Source of the DNA: Diatrype stigma
Lineage: Eukaryota; Ascomycota; Sordariomycetes; Xylariales; Diatrypaceae
Direction of reading: 5' to 3'
Length of the DNA stretch: 64,000 bases
Assembly (NCBI GenBank): GCA_022225965.2
Contig: JAKJXP020000095.1
Coordinates: forward strand, 62,001 to 126,000
Positions 35,250 to 46,178 of this stretch are shown here, one piece after another (within the stretch, counting starts at the first letter, position 1; the number at the start of each line of letters is the position of its first letter). Below the pieces are notes generated by a model. The model was given only the letters and a program-made list of their open reading frames with translations. It searched no databases and had not been told where the DNA came from. A program made the translations under genes and the position numbers.

Positions 35250-36791
35250 GGTGGGCAAGTAATGCGGTCGAGTATGTCGGTAGGAAGCAGTCGCGAATTA
35301 TTAAGGGAAAATGGAGGTATTTTTTAAAGAGCCTTGAGGGGGTTAAGGTCGCTGTGCAAAAGTACAAGGCGGTCGGCGATGAAGGAGAGGTGCAAGGTCA
35401 AAAGGTGTTAGAGAGACTGATTGACTGATTGGCTTGATTGACTTGGGTTTGGTCTAACTACTAGTATTAAGTAAGGCAGCCACAGGCAAGGCGGTGGATC
35501 TCTGGGCTTGGGATGGGGGATGGGCGATGGGCGATGGGGGGATGGAGGGAGTATGACGACTCAGGGTCGGTATGTAGGCGTTATTGTAGCAGCAGGTCGT
35601 AGTTGGGCAAGTACCAGGGAGGAATCAAATCATGTCAGAAAGGAACGCCAACTAGGATTTCTTCTTTGTAATACTGCAATCCTGCTACGTAGATTGATCT
35701 CGCAAAGAAGAGAGAACAACAATAACAAACAAAAGCTTGGTTGCCAGAGCCGGTCTACTGATGGTTGAATAAGAGTTGAGCGAGAGTTTCAGAACCATGC
35801 ACTCACTTGACAGTTGCGGTTTAGGTAGAGGGCCGACTGGGGCCAAGGTGGGCAGTGTGGGTATGTGGCATGTGGTATTAGGGATGTGGTGGGTTTACAG
35901 CACTGGGGTTTTTGCGATGGTTGGAACCACCAGACGCCAGAGCAACCGGACGGTCAGACGGACAGGACAGCCAGACAGTCAAACCAACGCGGCCTAACAA
36001 CCACCTGGGCAAGCTTGGAGTAAGGTACGGTACCTAAACTGTATCGCTTAGGTAACGTGTGAACGTAGGTAGGTTATGCTTGGGTATTTGCATATGCACA
36101 TGTAAAGAAACATACATCTATTAAAGTTGGGGGTTACGCCAAAAAGCTACAGTTTAGTTGGCGGTCTGCAGGTTAATACTGTCCACACGCCCCTTTACCC
36201 AACCCAACACCTTACGTACGGTCTTTTACCCGCACCTACATACCTACACACCGGTTAGTTACCTGTACAGAACCTGTAGTACTCGGGCTACAGATAAAAA
36301 TCAGGTTTCACAGCGTAGCGGCTCTCATCACGTGAAGCTGTTTCTTATCCGAATTATGTATTACTCGGAACATAGATTTCAAGCTCTGCTGCTGCTACGA
36401 CGACCCATGGGCGGCCCTGGATCCAAGTACTTAAGTAGGTACCTAGCCATATAACCAGCCGCAAAACACATGGGACCCTTTCAATTACAGCCTTGAGACA
36501 TGCCCACACGGCATCAGTTCAATTCCGGAGCCTATATGAGTGTAGTGTCAACGCGTGGTCTCGTTTATTGCATCCATAGTTCATGATTTAACATACAAGA
36601 ACTCGCCTAGGATTGTCCAAGCTTCCTCAAGATACCACAACCCCAGCTATGTAGGTTCACTACATGTAGCTAGGTAGGCAATGCGATAGAAGCATACATG
36701 CATGTCGAGAACCGCAAACAACAGAATCGACTAATGCATAGCTATCCGATAACTGCAAGGAGCAGGTTCAGCAAGGACCTTGGACCGCTCA
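35250..36791. other. Intergenic, no gene recognised
   Basis: Upstream of rab11 and downstream of the chromodomain gene. It holds a short GGGATGGGCGATGGGCGATGG repeat near 35511-35545 and scattered TAGGTA motifs. Confidence 0.55.
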
Positions 36792-39700
36792 TTACTTTGG
36801 TTTGCTATGCTTCAGCTTATGAAGACGGTCCAAGATCCTGTCGCCGGCGTCGACGCAGACATAACTGAAATGGCGGCCTTCCCTCTTCTGCTCCTCGTAC
36901 CATTCCAGCGTCGGCCTATACTGGTACCTGAACTCCCTGCATGCCTCGTCCTCGGTCCGGTTCCGGTAAGCAGCTTCGTACAGATCATTGTAACATCTGA
37001 AAGGCTTCACAGTCCCACGGGGCGGTAGCCAAACAAATGACGGCGGCTCCTCCGCATCGCTGTAGTGTTTAGGGAACGGCTTCTGATGTCCTCCCTGGTT
37101 TATAGCCATGTTCAGTTGCTCAACTTTATGCGCCACCTCGGACGGGGCTATCTCGCGCCAACCCCTAGTTCGGATAGGTCCGTCGAAAGGTGGCACCCAG
37201 TACCTAGCATCATCCATCATGTCCTCCAGCTGTAGGCAAGTAGCGTCAAGTATGTGGGATTGCCGGCTGACATCCCGACTGACCCTGTTGCTGTACCAGA
37301 CTCTGTCGAGGAAATAATCTGGGCACACCAACTTGGGGGCTTGTCTTCTTACAAAATCGATTAGGCGAAGCTGCATATCCGACAATTCTTTCTTTTTCCC
37401 TACATCAAGATCCCATATAAACAATTCAGTTGCAAAATAGTCTTCTTGTGTCCCCTGATGAGGATTGACTGGTCTATACACGGCAATCCAAGGATGGCGC
37501 CCATACGTATGCGATGGCCTTGTGGGATCCCATTTACCATTAGGAGTGTAGAACAGGCCGTACCAGGTGTTCTTAGCTTTCCGGAACCGCTGACATGTGG
37601 ACAACCAATGGGTAAAGTTCGCGTATTCGCAAGTAGGATCCCCAAAGTGATCAGCCATGGCAACGTCTTCCCATGATATAGGCTGCCAGAAAGGGGTTGA
37701 AAAATGGGTTTTGCAGTTGCGCTGCCGCTCGATGAGCCATGACTTTAGTATCTCAGGACGATCGCTCGCGAATAAGTTGGAAGGGAAAGGCAGTCCAGAT
37801 TGTGAGACGAAAGAGTTCCGGTGGCGATCAGCAGGCGTCTTCGGAGGAGACTTCACGTTTTGGTCCTTGGTAATGGCGTCAGAGCCACCTTCTGAGGTAG
37901 TGGTAGCAGGGGGGTTCCCAACGCCCTGGGGATCCCACAAAGCCATAACCTTTTGTTCTTCTGCCTCCCTTTCCAACCGATGCTTCTCCATAAGTTCGTC
38001 GGGGTCTAGTGATTGATCGGGGTCGTAATTTGGCACTCGGATCATTCGATAAGCCGTAGCTTTGTTCTTGACACTCGACCCAAGCACATAGAACCTCCGA
38101 TAGCAGTCTAAAGATGTAGTGGACCACCAGAAAAACCAATTGACCAAACTCTGTTCATCGTTGGGGTTGATTTCGCGTGGTGCCCACATAACTTTTCTCA
38201 CATTGGCGTGAGTTTCTTCGTCCCCGTACTCTTCTGTGATTTTCTTTAGTAGCTCCCATGCTTTCCAAAATGCGTCGATTCGTTCCATGGTGAGACCATA
38301 TTTGTGGGCGTATTCCTTGAAACCGTATTCGCTGTTATGAGTCTTCTGGTATCTCCATTCGTGGCTTTTCTCCTGGCAGAGACCTTGGAGCCACGAGGGA
38401 AATTCAGCGGAAGTGACTATAAGCCATCGACGGCCACAACGGCGACACCATTGCAGCAAGTCACAGAATTTTATGGGATCTGAAATGACAAAACTGGGGG
38501 TAACTAGAAAAGCTCGACCAGATGGGAAGAGGCGAGTCAGATAATACTGGTCCGGTCTTAGATCAAGATCAAGGCGAGATGGATATCTTGGCGGAGTACG
38601 CCTTCCTGTTGCAAGAGACCAGAAGGTGTAGTTTCTACCCTTCTCGATCATCTGCCAAACCAACGGGATCCTTCGAAGCCTGGTTGTTACTTCTTCATGA
38701 AAGATAACTGTTCCCGTGCCGGACTTAGTCTGCTCGATAAATTTGGCGAAACTGCCCCTGAGCTCGTTTGTGAATATTCGACAACCTGGTTGGCAGCTAC
38801 CTATATCGATCGCATGTTGGTTAGTCATACTTGAACACTTTGGGGTATCGCCTGCGAATTTCAGTGTTGTCTAATATGTTGCATGATGACCAAGCACCCG
38901 CATGATTGCCATATAATTCTAGCATGGCAGCCAACGATAGTTCCAACCAGTGGCGATGAGTAGGAAAGAGAATTACAATGAGAGATATGAACTTACGAAG
39001 CCAGAGTGTGATGATACGGGACAACGGGTCTTGCGGTGGAAACATGAGCATGAACACCTGTTTATCCTGGTCTGTTGAGTTGTGCGTAGTCATTGTAGAG
39101 AAATCCAAGTCCATCATTAATTTGACCAGCTTCTCCAATGTCGACTTCCCTTCTCCGCCAGATATCTCTACAGGAAGCTCTGTGTTATCGGGGTAGTACT
39201 GAACATCGTATGGTGCGTTGAAGATTTTGTATCTTAAAGTAGATTCAGTGGGATCTTCTTGTGCTTGGTCATTGATGATGCCTTGCCAACCTTCAGACTT
39301 GGTAGGATACACGAGGATTGAATATTCAGGGTTGGCCAAGTATAATCCTGAGGACCGTCGCCACATGTGTTCAGCTACATTCTCCAAGGCCAACGCTGAC
39401 TCCTTAACCTCCGCTTTCAAGATCCCACTCGAGTAGATCTCTTGGTATAAGAAGTTACGCTGGCGCTCGAAGTCGTATGAGAAGCAAACACGGTGAAAGT
39501 GCAGTTTTTCTTCCTGGAGAAAACCCGATATTGCTTGCTGACCTTGACGAGGGACATTCGTAAACTGGACTTGTACTTCCATGGACCCATTCTGTCCAAA
39601 TATGCAAGTTTTGGAGACAGTGTGCATCTGAGGCCTTCCTTTGTACTTAGCCAAGGATAGCTTTTTCTTGCTAGAGATGGTAGTGGCGGGTGGTTCTTCT

Positions 39701-41284
39701 GGACTAGCTAAAGGGCTATCAAAAACAACATGCTCGTCCAATACAGGATCAAAACCTTGTGATACCGGCGGTAATTCATCGGCATCCGAAAACCGAACAG
39801 ACTTCTTGGTCCTCTTTAGGGGAGCAGTTTCACCTGTGTCATCCGGCGATTTCACCGAGGTGTCTTGCATGATAGGTGTTGGCTGTACTGAAGATATAGG
39901 GCTTAGATTGGGTTTGATTTTGGTCTGGTTCTGCTGCTGAGGCTTGGGCGTGTTCTGGTCGTTATTGAGAATGAATGCTGCTGGGATAGAAGCTATGTTC
40001 TGTGGGGCCGCATCGTTCATCTCGATTGCTTTCTTCCGTGCGATATTCTGGAGGCGCATATTGTAGAATTGCTTTGGGTCCTTGGTAGGATCGGACATAG
40101 CATCGGCTAAGTTTTTTCTTGGCTGGCGCCGTTTACCCTCAGAGAACACATTTGGTATTGGTTTCGACTGTACCTCTGAACGAGTCCGAGTGGCCTTTTT
40201 ACCCGAGAACTTGGCCCTTAGACTCGACGACCTCACGGGGGCGGCTACTGCACTTGGCGGTGCTGAGTTTGGGGATGGCCTCGCTGTTGGAGTAGGCAGC
40301 TTGCGAGGGGCTTGTTTCGGGACATTGGTGTTTATACTGATGCTAGGCTTCCTAGAAACAGGAGGCCGAGCCGTGCCTTGGTATCCGGTAATAGTTGAGC
40401 TTGTACTTGGCCGAGGCTTTGATATGGGCTCTTGTGGTGGCTTAGGTAGTGGTTTGGGCTGGGGCTTGGTGGTAGTGATAGAAGGTTTCCGCGGCTCTGC
40501 CGGGCCTTCATATTGGGGCCTAAGTGCAGGAATGCCATGGAACATCTTCTGCTTGATAGGTTTCTGCGTCTGGGATCGAGCGCCTGGCTGTGAAGAAGAT
40601 GCTGGGAGATGGCCGGGGTCAATATCGTCCACCTCCATGGCTTCTTCTCCAGAGTCTGAGTTGTCATCAGCCACAGAACTTGTAGCGACAGATTCAGGTG
40701 GCAAAGGCTCGGTAAGTGGCAGACCGAGCCTCTTTCGTTTGGCATTTCGTCTCATGTGCCTTTGCGTCTTCGCTTGGCTGGCTTTTTCAATGGCCTCCTG
40801 ATATATTCTCATATCAAAAGCCTGTCGTTTGCCGGCCCTAATCTCAGCCTTGGTCTCTTCCCACCCTTCAAAAACACCATCCCCTAGGTGCTGACGAGGT
40901 TCCCACTGTTGTTCATGACAAGTTAGTAACCTGACTAGTCATTTCCTAACAACGCGACGAGTGACCCTGGGTCTGAGATACGGGATCATGCATCAGTAAA
41001 CAGGGACATTGCTCTAGCCCTCTAGGGAAGAACACGGTGCTGGTATGTTATAAACCAGAACATGAGTTGGGACTTACAGTGCATTGGTCATATGGATATC
41101 CTTCCCATTTGATGAGGTATTGAATTTCATCTGGGTTATTTGGATTCACCCGCTCGTGAAGTAATTCCTCGACATCAAAGTCGCCTTCCGGCTCATCAAT
41201 AGTAGATGTGATAGAAACATCGTCCTCATCCCCCCCATCGCTACCATCTCGATCCATGATGGAAGTGTCCAGTTCAGACATCAT
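36792..41284 (-). CDS. Large chromodomain protein (1391 aa), 3 exons
   Basis: Exons 41284-41078, 40905-38997 and 38851-36792 join in frame to 1391 aa. Introns are 172 and 145 nt, both GTAAGT...CAG or GCAG. The chromodomain is at about residues 36-100 and is split by intron 1: FDVEELLHERV, IQYLIKWEGYPYDQCTWEP, then LGDGVFEGWEETK. It has the aromatic residues that form a methyl-lysine cage. A long Ser/Pro/Lys-rich disordered region follows (about 110-430), then a large ordered half with many Trp and Cys (GCRIFTNELRGSFAKFIE, DLLQWCRRCGRRWLIVTS, HPWIAVYRPVNPHQG) that I cannot assign. The overall plan, an N-terminal chromodomain with a long C-terminal part, recalls heterochromatin effectors such as fission yeast Chp1, but orthology is not shown. 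It should bind methylated histone H3. Confidence 0.82.
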
Positions 41285-42615
41285 GACGAAGGATCGTGGA
41301 CGGATAGAAAATTTGGCGTTCAGGGAAGAAAGGTTGGGGGCGACAGTTGATGCTCGATCGACGAATCATGAGTCCAATCCACGCGTTTGTGATCAATCTA
41401 CCTACATGGGTAAGTACCTAGGTAGGTAAGGAGCACCCGGGATTTATGAGAACCCAATCTTTGGAAGGTGCAAACGCTTAATATCGCGTCGATCTATCTG
41501 AGCACTTAGTCAATCTTCAAAAGATACACAGGTATGTAAACACACACAACGCCCTATTACATACCTACCTACCTTAGGTACATAGGTAGTAGTAGGTTCC
41601 TTCCAAGGTTGCTTTGGGACAGGCAGTTACCTAGCAGCTGCCTAGGTAGGTAATGAAGATAGCTACGGTAGGTGATGAAGGAGATGCATGTGCAGCCAGT
41701 GGCCCGGTGGTTCATTACATGCAGGTGTAGCAGGTGTTCAAGGGCTTGGAAGTTGACTGCATTTGGTCAATGGCATGACGCTTCGACCATACCCGATCAG
41801 AGGGTTGAATCCCACCTGCAATAAGTAGGTATGCAGTTAGTCGTACATACCGCACCAAAATGCCAGGGTATGACTGATAGGTCAGGTATACCTACCAACA
41901 GAGAATGCGTGATAAGAGCTTGGCTGGTAGGAGAAGATGTATTATTCCGATAGAATAAATCACTGTTAACCAGTCATAAAAGAGGGGTGTATAGGTATAG
42001 CGTTCTATCAGGGCCCAAAGAGAAGTTTAGGCAGAGTCGTTACCTAATTACCTAGGTAACGGGTAGGTGCGGCCAGTTACCCCACATGCTGTGTATCAAC
42101 ATACACCCGATATCATAATTGGTAACTATACATTAGTTACAACTATGTTCAGTCACGCATATTTCTATATGCGGTACATATGTATTTCTTTTCGACCCCG
42201 TTCCAAATCATAAAGGAATAACTTATAGAGTAAGGAGGGAAACTTCATCTCAATAGCAACTGCCCTTTCATCAACATACCAACCTCATGCTGGGTAGCAA
42301 ACTAAGGCCGCCACTGTCACCATGGCCTCGACCCCCCAATCGTCCCTATTAGGGGTCATACCCAGTTCAAGATGCCCAGCCCATAGGTATAGTTCACGTA
42401 TATAATGGAAGTCCAAATCATAGCCTAGCAAACTATCGACTTCAGGATATCAAGCATTAAGAACCACATTAGCACCTGGCTTGCTTTCCTTATCAGGTAA
42501 GTAGTATACAGTGTCACCATGTAGAACCATGGAGAAGAAAGATGGATTAAGGAGAAAGCATCGCTGGCAAAATCGGGTCATAAATCATCAACCATTCGTC
42601 ATCCACCCCAGGCAC
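41285..42615. other. Intergenic, rich in CCTAGGTA motifs
   Basis: No gene recognised. Dense short motifs: TACCTAGGTAGGTAAGG (41415-41431), ACCTACCTACCTTAGGTACATAGG (near 41563-41586), CCTAGGTAGGTAATG (near 41641) and TTACCTAGGTAACGGG (42050-42065). Confidence 0.6.
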
Positions 42616-43695
42616 TTAATACCGATACTCGTCCAGGCTCGGGCGGCTCCCGCTCCCGGATTTCGCATCATCGTACACCCAATCCTCGACATCCTTCCAG
42701 CTACGCGCCTGGGTATCGACCTCGCGCTCGACCCCACGCCCGTTCCCGCCACTACGGCGGTGATCGCGATCCCGCTCGCGCTCGTCCCAGGGCTCCCAAT
42801 CCTTCCTCCAGCCGCTACCGTTGACGCCGGCTCTGCTCCTGCTTCTCCTCCTGCTACTGCCGTCGCTGCTGCGGTCCCGGCTGCCGGCGCCGCCGCTACG
42901 GCTCCGGGGGCGCGCGATGATCTCGGTCTTGTCCAGGACGCGGCTGCTGCCGTTCCGGCCGTCGGACCGCCACCTGCGCTCGTACTCCCACTTGTTGTCC
43001 TCCTTGGCGGCGGCGGCGGCGCGCTGTTCCTTCTCCTTCCCGCGGTTATCCTCGAGGCGCTTCTCGAATGCGTTGGCGCCGAGGGCGCCGACCACGGCGC
43101 CGACCGCCGTGCTGATCATCTGGTTGCGCCGGTGGTCCGGGTCGCCGCTGCGGTGCTTCTTGCCGTGCCGGCTCGTCGCATTGCTGGCCTCCTTCGCCGC
43201 CAGGCCGCCGACCAGCGCGCCGAGCACGCCCACGCCTAGCCCCGCCGGCGTGTCCGTGAACTTGTTGCCGAGGAAGCCGCCCCGCGCCGCCGCCGCCGCC
43301 GCCTTGTCGCCTGCTGCGGGCGTCCGAGCCGTGCTCCCGCCATGATCCGACACTTCCCTGCCGTAGTAGCTATCAAGGTCGCCGTCGTCGTCGTCGTCGT
43401 CGTACGGGTCGGGGCGCCGCGTCCGAACTAGCTCCCGCGAGGATCGTGCATCATTGCGATACTCTATGGGTGGGGGCAGGGTCCTCGGGCGCGACTGTGA
43501 CCTTGATCGTGATCGCTCTCTTGACGGAGGCGGATAAAACGGAGCTTGTGGTTCATAGGCCAACCGGGCCTGCGAGCTTGACCCTGGATAGGCAGTGTGC
43601 CCGGGGCTAGGGATCCGTGGAACTTCCCCGTAGCTTGCCATTGCTTCCGATGGCGGGTATGGGGTATTATCTCGCGAGCGGTTTGATCGCGACAT
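42616..43695 (-). CDS. Glycine-zipper protein with charged Arg/Ser-rich flanks
   Basis: Single-exon ORF, 359 aa, ATG at 43695. The centre has two glycine-zipper-like hydrophobic stretches: GLGVGVLGALVGGLAAKEA (about residues 151-169) and ISTAVGAVVGALGANAFEKR (about 194-213). Glycine zippers form close-packed membrane helices. The N-terminal half is Ser/Pro/Arg-rich (SRERSRSRSQSRPR) with an Asp run (PYDDDDDDGD), and the C-terminal half is highly charged (DKTEIIARPRSRSGG). Proteins of this design are common in ascomycetes but their function is unknown. No signal peptide is seen. The Asp run derives from a GTC/GAC repeat near 43381-43402. Confidence 0.8.
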   Translation of the reverse strand: MSRSNRSRDNTPYPPSEAMASYGEVPRIPSPGHTAYPGSSSQARLAYEPQAPFYPPPSRERSRSRSQSRPRTLPPPIEYRNDARSSRELVRTRRPDPYDDDDDDGDLDSYYGREVSDHGGSTARTPAAGDKAAAAAARGGFLGNKFTDTPAGLGVGVLGALVGGLAAKEASNATSRHGKKHRSGDPDHRRNQMISTAVGAVVGALGANAFEKRLEDNRGKEKEQRAAAAAKEDNKWEYERRWRSDGRNGSSRVLDKTEIIARPRSRSGGAGSRDRSSDGSSRRRSRSRAGVNGSGWRKDWEPWDERERDRDHRRSGGNGRGVEREVDTQARSWKDVEDWVYDDAKSGSGSRPSLDEYRY

Positions 43696-45024
43696 AGCGC
43701 TCTAAGCTAAATGTAGTACACTCACTATAGTGAGATATAATATGTTGACAGGTTCTCTGTTCACAGAACCCTTGCTTTATGCTCCGTTATGAGAGATGTT
43801 CCGCGCGGTAATCGGTAGAGTGACGTGAAGGGTCAGATCTTAATATATAAACTAGTAAATCAGTATAGTGAAGCAAAAGGGCATGATCTAGCTTCTAGGT
43901 GGTTTCGTAGGCTTTGGGCCAAAATATAAGATGAATGTAGAGAGGTGAGTAAGCCTTTCAAGCAAACAAAATTCCAAGTGAATCAGTCTCGCAGACACTC
44001 GTGTAGTTATGCTGCTGCTGCTGCTGCTTGCTATAATAGTTTACCGAGCCTACTATATGACTAACTCGACAACGGAATGAAAAGGCTCAACTGGAATGGA
44101 GGCGGAGCAGTGCCCAGCTGACATATAAGCCCCCATACATATAACAAAACCGGCAGAAGGGATACCTGCCCTTCGATGCCCTTCGGGCGAACTCGGCCCA
44201 GTTTCCTCTCCTCCGTTTACCTCTCGTGAGAAGCCTGGCGGGAATCTCGTCATTTATCCCATCTTGCCCCTCAGCTGACCTACCGCCTTGGGAGCATGTA
44301 GACCGATTGGGAACGCGCGCACATCGATCACTTGCAGATTACAAAAGCGTCTCCCGGGGTTGCAGTGACCGAGATATTCACGTGGAGTTGATAGGTGATG
44401 GTCTGGGTTGTCTCTGCTGGCAGGAACTCATTGGTGTTGTCGACAGGTGGGATGACATCACGCTACCTCTTCATGCGAGCTGGGCACGCTCATGTTCGTT
44501 AGAATCCCTGGCGGCACTTTAGCGGCACTTTAGCAGTCTAGTCAGCACCTGAGCACTACCTTACGAGTGGGGCCGGCGAAGTAATAGTTAGGCCTATTCA
44601 CTACATACCTACCTGGTAGGTACTATGTAGCCTAACTGCCCCCGGCAACGGGGGCTAGGTTGGGTTTAGATACCGACATACATGTATTGTCAGTATCATT
44701 GGGCAATGGAGGCAAACAGCCTAAAAGTCGACGTAATCCGACAGCAACGCAACAAATTACCTCATACACGATACCAAGCACAGACGTCGACGTCGACGTC
44801 GACGTCAACACCCACGAACACAAACACAAACACAAAAACAGCTAGGCCAGACGGTTGCTGAGTTCTCCAGGTTCGTAAGAAGTATGTACAGCGAAGATCA
44901 TGACCACCGATAGGCCACAACAGCAATTGCCAGCAGCTACAGAACCCAGCGACATGTCGATTGGCCGGCTTTGGCCCCCAGCCCAATCCCACAGTGCCTA
45001 CTATAGTTCCCCAACCAAGCCTCC
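43696..45024. other. Intergenic with simple repeats
   Basis: It contains a GCT run (44009-44027), a CGACGT tandem (44784-44808) and an ACACAAACACAAACAC stretch (44814-44838). No gene recognised. Confidence 0.6.
44784..44808. repeat. (GACGTC) palindromic hexamer tandem
   Basis: Four head-to-tail units of ACGTCG/GACGTC; every unit is self-complementary, so the whole tract is palindromic. Confidence 0.9.
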
Positions 45025-46178
45025 TTACAGCGTCTGGCCGGCTTCACCGGGCACGGTCGACCCCACGCTCGCGGAGCCGAGGGTGGCGATGGCGTCGTAC
45101 GGGAGCGAGTCGGGCGTGAAGGTGCCCTCGGGGGCCGAGTTGGTCGAGCCGCCCAGGTCGACGTCGTCGACGACCGCGTAGCCGGTGTAGTCCGAGTCGC
45201 CGAAGAAGATGGCCTCGTCGGGCGAGTTGGCGAAGGCGCTGCTCTGCACGAGCACCTGCGCGTCCATGCGCGTGTTGATCCCCGTCGAGCCCAGGCTGTC
45301 GAAGTAGTTGTTGACCACGTGCACCGTCCCGAACCGCACCGACGGCGTGCGGCTGTTGACCTGGTACCAGTGGTTGTTGGCGTACGTGATGCGCAGGTGG
45401 CCGGTGTCCTCGTCCACGTTGCTGTCCGAGTGGCCGACCAGAGAGCCCTTCCACTATGCCGGGTGTAAGTACGGAAAGAACGAGGGTGCGGGAGGCTAGA
45501 AGCCCGGTCAGTTGGGGAAAAAAACACTTACGTGGTCGTGGAAGTAGGTGTTGGAAACGGTGACGTAGTCAGCGGCGTGGGTGATATCGAGCAGACCGTC
45601 CAGGTCGTCCTTGCCAGCGCTCAGGTCGCCGGAGAGGTCGAGGTGGTCGATCCAGACGTTGGTCGCCTCGTCCAGGCCGACCGCGTCACCGTTGTCGGCG
45701 TCCACCTTCGCAATCTTCAGGTTGCGGAGGATGACGTTGCTGACCTGCTTGACGTAGAATCCGATACCGGTGATGGCTAATACGACAGAGCTGTCAGTAG
45801 CTTACTTCACTGTGCTACAGGAAGGCTAAGGGAGGTCTGGGGTTTGTGTAGGATGTGTTTTGGAAACCTACAGCTGCCAGCTTCACCGTAGATGGTCTTG
45901 TCAGATGCGACTCGGATCTTGGCGCTGCCCGAGATGGCTCCCGACACGATGACGGTGAGCGGGCCGTCCGACTCGGCGGCCTCGGTCAAGCTGGCGAGGT
46001 CGGTCACGGTCACGGTCTCACCGGCCGCGCCGCCGGTGGTGCCGCCGTTGAGCGTGGCATAGCCGTAAGGAGCGGGCTCTGCGGCTTGGCGGCGGGCGAT
46101 CTCGTTGCGGGTGCTCAGAAGCTTGGTAGGCGAGGCGGCGACAACCGCTGCCAGCAGAGCAGTTACGGTCAACTTCAT
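45025..46178 (-). CDS. Secreted pectate lyase, polysaccharide lyase family 1, 3 exons
   Basis: Exons 46178-45872, 45776-45532 and 45453-45025 join in frame to 326 aa, the usual size of fungal PL1 enzymes. Residues 1-16 (MKLTVTALLAAVVAAS) are a signal peptide. The parallel beta-helix core includes YGEAGS, VSNVILRNLKI, the calcium-site and WIDH motif (GDAVGLDEATNVWIDHLDL), GLLDITHAADYVTVSN and the catalytic region YANNHWYQVNSRTPSVRFG, with the Arg that abstracts the proton in this family. The enzyme cleaves polygalacturonate by beta-elimination outside the cell, so it serves pectin use on plant material. A TATAAA lies at 46296-46291 on the coding strand, about 113 bp before the ATG. Confidence 0.94.

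Noticed and set aside
41720..41820. tRNA-like segment: TGCAGGT at 41720-41726 pairs with ACCTGCA at 41814-41820, with GGGTTGAATCCC near the 3' end and a TTGAC/GTCAA stem in the middle
   Set aside because: The T-arm lacks the invariant C (TTGAAT instead of TTCGAAT), stem and loop lengths do not fit a cloverleaf, and the A box is poor. Chance similarity or at most a decayed copy.
42511..43239. 242-codon plus-strand ORF opposite the glycine-zipper gene
   Set aside because: Ala/Pro-rich shadow frame; the minus-strand frame has the structured zipper helices and a full-length start-to-stop.
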